DNA of 55,434 bases from a virus. Positions 49,330-55,434 of the stretch are shown here, in pieces. Under the pieces are notes generated by a model. It was not told the origin of the DNA and searched no databases. It saw only the letters and a list, made by a program, of their open reading frames with translations. Numbering within the stretch: the first letter of the stretch is position 1; the number at the start of each line of letters is the position of its first letter. The stretch lies in IMG/VR virus record IMGVR_UViG_3300047471_000544, positions 1-55,434 of that record. The stretch is one strand, 5' to 3'. The translations under genes were made by a program, and so were the position numbers.

Positions 49330-50369
49330 CCGAGCGCTACCAATGGACCTATGCCTATGCTCAGCGCAACGAAGGGACTGGGACGAGCCGGCTCGACGAC
49401 TTCCTAGCACTCGGCTGGTTGCCGCACGACAGCCTGGCGAACACCGCACACGAGCAATATGCCGTTCTCGTCGAATGGCTATGCGATTGCCATTGCCCAT
49501 TTCCGCCCAAAGTAGAACGGAACACCGCATCAGGCGCAAAGGGAGCGGCCATGAAGCCGCTCGCCATTGACCTGTTCTGTGGGCTCGGCGGCTGGACCGA
49601 GGCGCTGCTGGCCGAGGGCTTCGACGTGGTGGGCTTCGACATCGAGCGGCACCACTACGGCGACCACCGCTATCCGGCCCAGCTCGTGCTGCAGGACGTG
49701 CTGACGCTGCACGGGAGCCAGTTCCGGGACGCCGCGCTGATCGTGGCGAGCCCGCCCTGCCAGGCCTACAGCTACCGCGCCATGCCGTGGAAGCGCGCCA
49801 GGGCGTTGCCGCCGCCGGACAACAGCCTGTTCGAGGCGTGCTTCCGCATCCAGCGCGAGGCCAGCGAGGCGGCCGGGCGGCACGTCCCGCTCATCGTGGA
49901 GAACGTGCGCGGGGCTCAGAAATGGGTCGGGCGCGCGCGCTGGAACTTCGGCTCGTTCTATCTGTGGGGCGACGTGCCGGCGCTGATGCCGGTGACAATG
50001 CGGCGCGAGGCCACCAAGGCCCCCGGCTGCGCGGCGAATGTGCCCGGCATCGGCTGGACCGGCTTTGCCAATGAAGGCTGGCGCGACCATCACGCCACGA
50101 AGAACGCCGGCGGCTCGTGGTTCGCCATCGCCCACAACACGACCAGCGGCAAGGGGCAAAACCCGGATGGGCGCAAGGTCGGCGGCATTGACTTCAACGG
50201 CTACGGAACGCCCGGCTACAAGGCGCAGGCGTTCAACACCACGGCGCAGAAACGGATTGGCGGCACCCGCAAGTTCGCCTCGGCCATGATCGCCAAGATT
50301 CCCGCCCCGCTCGCCCGCCATATCGCGCGGACGTTCAAAGCAATCCAGCAAGAATGGGAGCGGCCATGA
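49326..50369 (+). CDS. C5 cytosine methyltransferase fused to small early protein
   Basis: 347 aa. Residues 1-75 match the 63-residue protein at 1087, whose stop is missing here; residues 76-347 are a C5 methyltransferase (272 aa) with DLFCGLGGWTEAL, SPPCQ and ENVRG. A GGGAG site before the ATG at 49551 suggests that the enzyme is also made alone. The first 145 residues of the enzyme match the one at 41848, but the middle is shorter and its blocks are in another order. The coding cassette is flanked by 14-bp direct repeats. Confidence 0.85.
   Translation: MTERYQWTYAYAQRNEGTGTSRLDDFLALGWLPHDSLANTAHEQYAVLVEWLCDCHCPFPPKVERNTASGAKGAAMKPLAIDLFCGLGGWTEALLAEGFDVVGFDIERHHYGDHRYPAQLVLQDVLTLHGSQFRDAALIVASPPCQAYSYRAMPWKRARALPPPDNSLFEACFRIQREASEAAGRHVPLIVENVRGAQKWVGRARWNFGSFYLWGDVPALMPVTMRREATKAPGCAANVPGIGWTGFANEGWRDHHATKNAGGSWFAIAHNTTSGKGQNPDGRKVGGIDFNGYGTPGYKAQAFNTTAQKRIGGTRKFASAMIAKIPAPLARHIARTFKAIQQEWERP
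49541..49554 (+). repeat. Cassette-flanking direct repeat, left
   Basis: GGGAGCGGCCATGA, identical to 50356-50369. It provides the ribosome binding site and start of the methyltransferase part. Confidence 0.8.
50356..50369 (+). repeat. Cassette-flanking direct repeat, right
   Basis: Second GGGAGCGGCCATGA. It contains the methyltransferase stop and the ATG of the following gene. Confidence 0.8.
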
Positions 50370-50578
50370 CCACATCGACCGAAACGACGGGACGCAGCCT
50401 GCGGCCGGCCTATCACCGCTGGCGCAAATGTCCCATTCGCCTCGAGGCCGAGGACTTCGCGCGGCTCTGCCACGCCGCAGGCATGCGCGGCGTCGGGCCG
50501 CTCGAGCTGCTCGAGCGCATCGTCAAGGAAACGCTGCGCGCCAATCTCATCGATGCCGTGCTGGACGATAAGCAATGA
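50366..50578 (+). CDS. Small conserved early protein, copy B
   Basis: 70 aa, counterpart of 1275-1484 with one extra residue near position 11. Start overlaps the methyltransferase stop. In phage A the same gene directly follows the 63-residue protein, showing where the cassette was added or lost. Confidence 0.7.
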   Translation: MTTSTETTGRSLRPAYHRWRKCPIRLEAEDFARLCHAAGMRGVGPLELLERIVKETLRANLIDAVLDDKQ

Positions 50579-50784
50579 CCGGCGATCGCGTTGCGCCAGT
50601 TCTGGCCTTGCGCGCTCGAGCCGAGGCGCGGTCTTTGCTGTTTCGCTGCGGCGAATTCACGCTCGGCGAGGCGCTCGACCCGCTGTTCGCCTATGCCTAC
50701 AAGGCCGGCCTGGTCAACATGCTGGGCACGGAAGCGATTGAGAACATCGTCTATGACGCATTCGGAATTGAGCCTTCTGCATGA
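50575..50784 (+). CDS. Small conserved early protein, copy B
   Basis: 69 aa, counterpart of 1481-1690, differing at a few residues (for example K-T-L to N-M-L). Overlaps both neighbours by 4 nt. No domain recognised. Confidence 0.7.
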   Translation: MTGDRVAPVLALRARAEARSLLFRCGEFTLGEALDPLFAYAYKAGLVNMLGTEAIENIVYDAFGIEPSA

Positions 50785-52184
50785 CAGAACGAGGTCAATT
50801 CACGCGAGGCTTCGCGACATGGAAAAGCATCCTGGCGCCTGTCCAGGACGTTGAGCGTCGCATGGCGATCTTCGAAAGCATGGCGCTCGAGGTTGCCGGC
50901 TACGTTGCCAAGGGCCTCGATAAGGGAACGGCGATCGACGAACTCTACTCGACCGCGCAAGCCAATGGCCTGGTCGGACATTTCGGCGAGGACGGTGTGC
51001 AGGCGCGTATCGCACACGGCTTCGAGAAGGGTGAGCATATCGAAGAGCCGGGCAAGGCAAATGGCGTCAGGCCGCCGAAGCCGCTCAAGCCGCTGCCGAT
51101 GATCAACGTCACGCTTTGGGAAGGCGTGTCGCCGCCCGAGCGCCGATGGATCGTGCGCAACCGAATTCCGGCACGCAACGTCACGCTGTTTTCAGGTGAA
51201 GGCGGCGTTGGCAAAACCTTGCTGACGATGCAGCTCGCGGTCGCCACCGTGCTCGGCCGTGATTGGATCGGCGAATTGCCCGAGCCTGGCCCGGTCATGT
51301 TCATCACGGCTGAAGACGACGAGGATGAAATCCACTTCCGTATGACAAAGATTGTCCAGCACTACGGCACCAGCTTTCGCGCACTCGGTGATCTGCACTT
51401 TCTCAGCCTCGCCGGCAAGGATGCCGTGATGGCCGTAGTCGATGGCAAAGGCATCGTGTGCCCAACGCCGCTATTCGCACAGCTCCAGGCCACCGCGCGT
51501 GAGATACGTCCACGCTGGATCGGACTCGACACCGCTGCCGATATATTCGTGGTCGACGAGCGCAATCGAACCGAAGCGCGTCAATGCATCGGCCTGTTGC
51601 GCGGCCTGTGCCTCGAGATCGATACCGCAATATTGCTGCTCTCGCATCCAAGCCTCTCAGGCATCGCCAGCGGTAGCGGCATGTCCGGCTCAACCGCCTG
51701 GAATAATTCAGTCCGATCTAGGCTTTACCTTAAGGCGCCCAACAAGCAGGGCGACGAGGACGACGACGAGTCCGAAATCCGCGTCCTCGAAACCATGAAG
51801 GCCAATTATGGGCCAAAGGGCGAGCCGATCAGACTGACCTGGCGTGACGGTTTACTGTTGTCCGAGGCGAGGCCGACGTCGCTGGAGAAACTCTCGCAAG
51901 AGGAAAACGCCAAAACCATCTTTCTCACCATCCTCGAGCGGTACAATAAGCAAGACCTCACCGTCAGCATAACCCCCACCGCGCGCAATTTCGCGCCCAC
52001 CGTCTTTGCCGATCAGCCTGAAGCAAAGGCGCTGCATGCGAAAAAAGCCCCCCGCAGGCACCTCCTCCGAGCGGCAATGGATTACCTCATGTTCCAGAAT
52101 AAAATTTATCAGGCGAACGGGCCGCAATCCAAACCAAAATCAAAGCGGTCGCCATGCCTCTATAAGGCAGGCCAGATGCTATGA
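50781..52184 (+). CDS. RepA-like AAA ATPase, copy B
   Basis: 467 aa, same length as the phage A protein. Walker A GEGGVGKT (139-146), Walker B ending in D250 and the SHPS sensor are unchanged. Differences cluster near the C terminus (for example N-A-K-T-I-F-L-T versus D-A-K-A-I-F-L-A). Followed by a four-copy repeat array. Same inferred role as replicative helicase. Confidence 0.82.
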   Translation: MTERGQFTRGFATWKSILAPVQDVERRMAIFESMALEVAGYVAKGLDKGTAIDELYSTAQANGLVGHFGEDGVQARIAHGFEKGEHIEEPGKANGVRPPKPLKPLPMINVTLWEGVSPPERRWIVRNRIPARNVTLFSGEGGVGKTLLTMQLAVATVLGRDWIGELPEPGPVMFITAEDDEDEIHFRMTKIVQHYGTSFRALGDLHFLSLAGKDAVMAVVDGKGIVCPTPLFAQLQATAREIRPRWIGLDTAADIFVVDERNRTEARQCIGLLRGLCLEIDTAILLLSHPSLSGIASGSGMSGSTAWNNSVRSRLYLKAPNKQGDEDDDESEIRVLETMKANYGPKGEPIRLTWRDGLLLSEARPTSLEKLSQEENAKTIFLTILERYNKQDLTVSITPTARNFAPTVFADQPEAKALHAKKAPRRHLLRAAMDYLMFQNKIYQANGPQSKPKSKRSPCLYKAGQML

Positions 52185-52201
52185 GAGGGGGTTCCACACA
52201 T

Positions 52202-52256
52202 CTTCCCCACATACCTGCTCCACATCGAAAATACCTTCTCCACATCTTCTCCACAT
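52202..52256 (+). other. Candidate replication origin repeats, copy B
   Basis: Four CCACAT-ended repeats: 52202-52212, 52214-52225, 52234-52245 and 52245-52256, two of them with TTCTCCACA, close to a DnaA box. One repeat more than in copy A and with different spacing, although the flanking genes are nearly identical. Confidence 0.45.
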
Positions 52257-52283
52257 GTTCCCTTCTTCCCCCCGTACCCCCCA

Positions 52284-52339
52284 CCCGACCAAAGGAAGAA
52301 GGTCGGGTGTGTGGAACACCCGACTTCCTTTGGGTCGGG
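52284..52339 (+). promoter_or_regulatory. Long bulged RNA hairpin before NusG-like gene, copy B
   Basis: Same outer stem and same two bulges as copy A. The inner stem is longer, GTCGGGTGT/ACACCCGAC with a 5-nt loop: a 2-nt insertion and a paired change keep and extend the pairing. This supports selection on RNA structure. Confidence 0.72.
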
Positions 52340-52404
52340 TTCCCCTGGTATTCGCGCCCCAGAAATTTGACGCCCTCGCCGCCGCCGCGCTAAAGGCAAA
52401 ACCC

Positions 52405-52932
52405 ATGACCTTTTGGGCAGTGGCGCAAACCGTCTCGCAGAGGGAAACCTGCGTCGGCATCCGCATCGCCAGCGAAGGCTTTGAGATCTACGCCCCGCGG
52501 ATTCGGATCCACCTCAACGGTACGCCGCGCATCGTGGCGCTGTTTCCCAGCTATCTGTTCGTGCGGATCGTCGACCGCTGGCGCATCATAACCAAAACCA
52601 TCGGCGTGCTCGGCCTGATCATGGCCGGCGACCATCCGGCCTGCTGCCCGGACGCCGAAATCGAGAAAATCAAGGGCGCAACCATGCGCAACGGTTTGGT
52701 AAAGCTACCGAAACCACCGAAGGCGAGGTCGTTCAAGCCAGGCCAGAACGTGCGAATTACCTCGGGATCGTTCTGTGGATTCAACGCGATCTACCAGGGC
52801 ATGAGCGCCCGCGACCGCGAAATCGTCCTGCTCGAGATGTTCGGCCGTGAGACCCGCCTCGAGCTCGGAGCCGGCGATATCATCCAATCGGCAGAGCTAC
52901 CTATTGCGGGTTCGTCCCATACGAGCTACTAA
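52405..52932 (+). CDS. NusG/RfaH-type antiterminator, copy B
   Basis: 175 aa, same length as the phage A protein. NGN and KOW features are kept (FWAVAQTVSQRE, ALFPSYLFVRIVDRW, FKPGQNVRITSGSFCGF). The ATG at 52405 aligns with 3299, and the residues just before it differ, which supports this start. It precedes a different terminase module, so its target must be in the shared DNA or be general. Confidence 0.8.
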   Translation: MTFWAVAQTVSQRETCVGIRIASEGFEIYAPRIRIHLNGTPRIVALFPSYLFVRIVDRWRIITKTIGVLGLIMAGDHPACCPDAEIEKIKGATMRNGLVKLPKPPKARSFKPGQNVRITSGSFCGFNAIYQGMSARDREIVLLEMFGRETRLELGAGDIIQSAELPIAGSSHTSY

Positions 52933-53219
52933 TCGCAAGTCGCGATCAATCAAAGTTCCATCGGTCGCGTGCATTGGTTGCTTTGCATTGTTGTTGGTTT
53001 CCATTCCTCGCATCTATTGAGGGCCGAAATCCACGTCCCTCGACCGCGCGGCGCGCGTTTCCAAATACACCCCGAATTGCTGTTTCACGTGAAACGCCCA
53101 CAGTTGGCCACTGATGCGTCTTGTGCTTTGCCGCTATCCAAGTAGTCGCTATCGCGAATAACGCACCAGCGACCTCCGGGCGGCCTTGGCGGCCATGTCT
53201 GCAATGCCGGGGGGGGGAG
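52933..53219 (+). other. Intergenic region between early and late genes, copy B
   Basis: About 290 nt with no convincing gene. The first 190 nt match copy A and hold parS; the rest is unique and ends in a run of nine G (53210-53218). Confidence 0.55.
53081..53095. promoter_or_regulatory. parS: parS-type palindrome, copy B
   Basis: TGTTTCACGTGAAAC, identical to 3975-3989. The palindromic GC-rich insert that follows it in copy A is absent here. Confidence 0.7.
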
Positions 53220-53318
53220 ATGCTAAAATTAGATCCCCCGGCAGGCTATGAGCGCCGTCTTAGTCCAATTTTTGAACTTGCACATAGTTTTGGCACTGAG
53301 AAAAAGGAGGCGGTATGA
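53220..53318 (+). CDS. Possible 32-residue leader protein
   Basis: MLKLDPPAGYERRL..., ending in a TGA that overlaps the small terminase ATG. A G-rich sequence precedes it but too close for a good ribosome binding site. Weak candidate supported only by the overlap. Confidence 0.3.
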   Translation: MLKLDPPAGYERRLSPIFELAHSFGTEKKEAV

Positions 53319-53797
53319 AGCGTGGACCAAAGCCGCAGGCGACGCACCTCAAGCTGCTGCGGGGCAATCCTGGCATGGCGCTGAATCGGCTGAACTTCAA
53401 CGAACCGAAGCCCGATGCGCTTGCCGATGTGCCCGGCCCGCCTTCGTTTTTGGTTGGGCCTGGTGCCGAGGAGTGGCGCGTCGTTTGCGAGCAGCTTAGG
53501 CGACTTGGGATGCTGGTGAAGGTCGATTTGCCTGTGTTGGCCGCCTATTGCCATGCCTTTCAGCAATGGCGCGCGGCGGTGGATATCCTAGCGATGATGG
53601 CGGCGGACGATCCGATGACGCGCGGCCTGCTTATCGAGGGAAAGCCGAACCCGCTGATAGCGGTTGCGCATCGGGCTTCGATCGACATGGTGCGGTTTGC
53701 CAACGAGTTTGGGTTCACGCCGGTCGCGCGCGTGCGCATCCAGGCGCCGGCTGATGGCGGCAAGCCCAGCAAGTTCGGCGAGCTCCTGGCGGATTAA
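53315..53797 (+). CDS. terS: P27-family terminase small subunit
   Basis: 160 aa with AAAAGGAGG upstream. N terminus KRGPKPQATHLKLLRGNPG is the P27 family signature; A-A-Y-C-H-A-F-Q-Q-W and N-E-F-G-F-T-P-V-A-R complete it. It recognises DNA for packaging with the large subunit that follows 3 nt later. Unrelated to the packaging genes of phage A. Confidence 0.85.
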   Translation: MKRGPKPQATHLKLLRGNPGMALNRLNFNEPKPDALADVPGPPSFLVGPGAEEWRVVCEQLRRLGMLVKVDLPVLAAYCHAFQQWRAAVDILAMMAADDPMTRGLLIEGKPNPLIAVAHRASIDMVRFANEFGFTPVARVRIQAPADGGKPSKFGELLAD

Positions 53798-53800
53798 GCC

Positions 53801-55381
53801 GTGCTTGCACCTCAAGCAAAGCGCAGCGCGTATGGCAGGAAGCGCGCCGAGAACGTGATCAGTTTTATCGAGAAGCTGACGGTTCCATCCGGGACCGGGC
53901 AAGGTAAGCCGTTCAAGCTGCAGACTTGGCAGAAGGCGTTCATCAAGGACTGTTACGAGCCGCACATCGGGCGCCGGCGAGCGGTGCGTCGCGCGATCCT
54001 GTCGGTGGCGAGGAAGAACGGCAAGACCGCGCTCATCGCGACCATTGCGCTGGCGCACCTGATCGGTCCCGAGGCGCTCATCAACGGGGAGATTTACTCG
54101 GCCGCCAATGATCGCGACCAGGCGGCGATCGTTTTCAAATTTGCGCGGCAGATTGTCGAGAGCGAGCCTGAGCTGGCCAAAGAGATCGAGATCATCACCT
54201 CGACCAAGACCATGTTCGTGCGACGCACTGGATCGATCTATCGGGCGGTGAGCGCGGAGGCCGGCACCAAGCATGGGTATTTGCCGAGCGTTGTGATCTA
54301 CGACGAGCTGGCGCAGGCCAAGAACCGCAATTTGTACGATGTGCTCGATACCAGTTTCGGCGCCCGCGAAGAGCCGTTGTTCATCGCCATCTCGACGCAG
54401 AGCAATGATCCTGAGCATATCCTCTCAAAGCTGATTGACGACGGTATGGCCGGCGCCGACCCGGCGATCGTCTGCCATCTGCACGCCGCGGCCGAGGGCT
54501 GCGACCTCGACGACGAGGTGCAATGGGCAAAGGCCAATCCGGCGCTCGGCAAGTTCCGCGACCGGGAGGATTTGGTGGCCGCGGTGCGCCAGGCCAAGCG
54601 CATGCCGGCGCACGAGCCCAAAGTCCGCAACCTGTTTTTGAATCAGCGGGTGGCGCCGGTCGCCTCGCTGATCTCGCGCGCCGAGTGGATGTTATGCGTC
54701 GGCGATGCCAGGATCGACGACGGCGAGGAGGTCTATCTATCGCTCGATCTCTCGAGCGTCGTCGACCTCACCGCGCTGATGGTCGGCTCGGTATCTGATC
54801 CGCTGCGCGTCGTGCCGTATTTCTGGAAGCCAACCGACCACCTGACCGAGCATTCCAATCGCGACTTCGGCAGCGGCACGCACCGCTATCAGCAATGGGC
54901 CGAGGCCGGACATCTGCGGCTCTGCCAGGGCAAGACCATCGATCCCGAGACGATCGCGCGGTTCATCGCCGATCTGACGATGCGCTACCGCGTCAAGGGC
55001 CTCGCGTATGACCGCTGGCGCATCAACGATCTGTTGCGCGAGTTCGACCGCGTCGGTCTGCAGGCTTACGAGGACGGCGAGAAGGGCGGCGACGGGTTGC
55101 GCCTCGTCCCTTGGGGACAGGGCTTCAAGGAGATGGGGCCGGCGATCGACGCGCTCGAGCACGTTGTGATGGAGCGCAAGCTCGTCCATCCGGGCAATCC
55201 GATCCTGAATTGGAATTTTGCCAACGCGGTCGCGGTGCTCGACCCGGCCGGCAACCGCAAGCTCGACAAAGACAAGGCGCGGTTTCGGATCGACGGCGCG
55301 GTCGCGCTCGCCATGCTCGCGGGATTGCGGGCACGCGATTGCCGGGCCAAGCCGGTCGATATCGAAAGTTTGATTGGATGA
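53801..55381 (+). CDS. terL: Terminase large subunit (HK97-like)
   Basis: 526 aa, GTG start. Walker A-like S-V-A-R-K-N-G-K-T (about 69-77), Walker B V-V-I-Y-D-E-L-A, motif III-like I-A-I-S-T-Q-S-N, and nuclease Asp residues in Y-L-S-L-D-L-S and near the end R-F-R-I-D-G-A-V-A-L-A-M. This is the Terminase_1 (HK97/P27-partner) family. Its different family from 6044-7315 shows a module swap. Confidence 0.88.
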   Translation: MLAPQAKRSAYGRKRAENVISFIEKLTVPSGTGQGKPFKLQTWQKAFIKDCYEPHIGRRRAVRRAILSVARKNGKTALIATIALAHLIGPEALINGEIYSAANDRDQAAIVFKFARQIVESEPELAKEIEIITSTKTMFVRRTGSIYRAVSAEAGTKHGYLPSVVIYDELAQAKNRNLYDVLDTSFGAREEPLFIAISTQSNDPEHILSKLIDDGMAGADPAIVCHLHAAAEGCDLDDEVQWAKANPALGKFRDREDLVAAVRQAKRMPAHEPKVRNLFLNQRVAPVASLISRAEWMLCVGDARIDDGEEVYLSLDLSSVVDLTALMVGSVSDPLRVVPYFWKPTDHLTEHSNRDFGSGTHRYQQWAEAGHLRLCQGKTIDPETIARFIADLTMRYRVKGLAYDRWRINDLLREFDRVGLQAYEDGEKGGDGLRLVPWGQGFKEMGPAIDALEHVVMERKLVHPGNPILNWNFANAVAVLDPAGNRKLDKDKARFRIDGAVALAMLAGLRARDCRAKPVDIESLIG

Positions 55382-55401
55382 AACCAACGGAGAATAAACC
55401 T

Positions 55402-55434
55402 ATGAAGCGACTTCTTGCTGCGACCGCCGTCCTG
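55402..55434 (+). CDS. Start of second CTERM-type exported protein
   Basis: Only 11 codons are visible: MKRLLAATAVL after a GGAGAATAA site. They match the signal peptide start of the VPLPA-CTERM protein at 7332 (MKRLLATAAIL), and the position just after terL is the same. Truncated by the window edge, so the C-terminal sorting signal cannot be checked. Confidence 0.55.
   Translation, partial: MKRLLAATAVL

Larger units (their letters stand above)
48778..53135 (+). repeat. Early-operon homology block, copy B
   Basis: Matches 542-4050 in order and sequence, interrupted by the methyltransferase cassette (49541-50369). Homology ends about 40 bp after the parS palindrome, where the terminase genes of the two prophages become unrelated. 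Confidence 0.9.

Noticed and set aside
542-53135. The two early operons as one region assembled twice
   Set aside because: They differ by many substitutions, a homing endonuclease, a methyltransferase cassette and indels in non-coding DNA, so they are real separate copies unless the assembly is chimeric.
1-55434. tRNA or rRNA genes
   Set aside because: I looked in the gaps, especially near the integrase, and saw no cloverleaf or rRNA-like sequence; short or unusual tRNAs could escape reading by eye.

Overview
This window is phage DNA from end to end. It is GC-rich, tightly packed and full of ATGA/TGATG gene overlaps. Gene families and codon use point to an alphaproteobacterial host, probably Rhizobiales and Bradyrhizobium-like; this host call is an inference, because no flanking host gene or rRNA is visible. 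The simplest reading is two related prophages lying head to tail. Phage A runs from before position 1 to about 38.7-40.7 kb, and phage B from there to beyond 55,434.

Phage A, left part (1-4.1 kb) is an early/replication operon: a DUF7694 protein, a RuvC-like resolvase, three small proteins and a RepA-like AAA ATPase. Next come an origin-like cluster of DnaA-box-like repeats, a long RNA hairpin, a NusG/RfaH-type antiterminator and a 14-bp parS-type palindrome. From 4.1 to 37.6 kb is the late region: a ParB-domain DNA methyltransferase, terminase, an unexpected VPLPA-CTERM exported protein, DUF1073 portal, gpF-like head protein, DUF2213 protease/scaffold with an internal start, decoration protein, DUF2184 major capsid, DUF4054 connector, tail tube, tail chaperone with a probable -1 frameshift, a short tape measure (535 aa), tail tip, several fibre/adhesin genes, lysis genes and an amidase. 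No sheath gene is seen, so the virion should be a siphovirus with a short tail. A leftward block (33.3-35.9 kb) inside the late region carries a superinfection-immunity protein and a RecT/YqaJ recombination pair, next to a ribbon-helix-helix gene whose start codon lies inside a perfect inverted repeat.

The junction (37.6-40.7 kb) has a terminator, LuxR-type and XRE-type regulators, a repeat-rich 474-bp gap and a tyrosine integrase. The sequence does not say which prophage owns the integrase.

Phage B, left part (40.7-47.6 kb) is a leftward early operon: small zinc-ribbon-like proteins, a C5 cytosine methyltransferase, an excisionase-like protein, a second and unrelated RecT/YqaJ pair and a J-domain-like protein. 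A textbook sigma70 promoter drives a small rightward regulator pair inside it. From 47.9 kb rightward the phage A early operon is repeated (RuvC, small genes, AAA ATPase, origin-like repeats, hairpin, NusG-like gene, parS) with two insertions: a GIY-YIG homing endonuclease at the 5' end of the resolvase gene, and a methyltransferase cassette bounded by 14-bp direct repeats. After the parS site homology stops, and B carries a different terminase pair (P27 family). Homology then appears to resume with the start of a second CTERM-type gene at the right edge.

How the parts may work together: the early operon replicates the phage from the repeat cluster, the NusG paralogue at its end is well placed to switch on late genes through the hairpin, and the terminase module between parS and the CTERM gene behaves as an exchangeable cassette.
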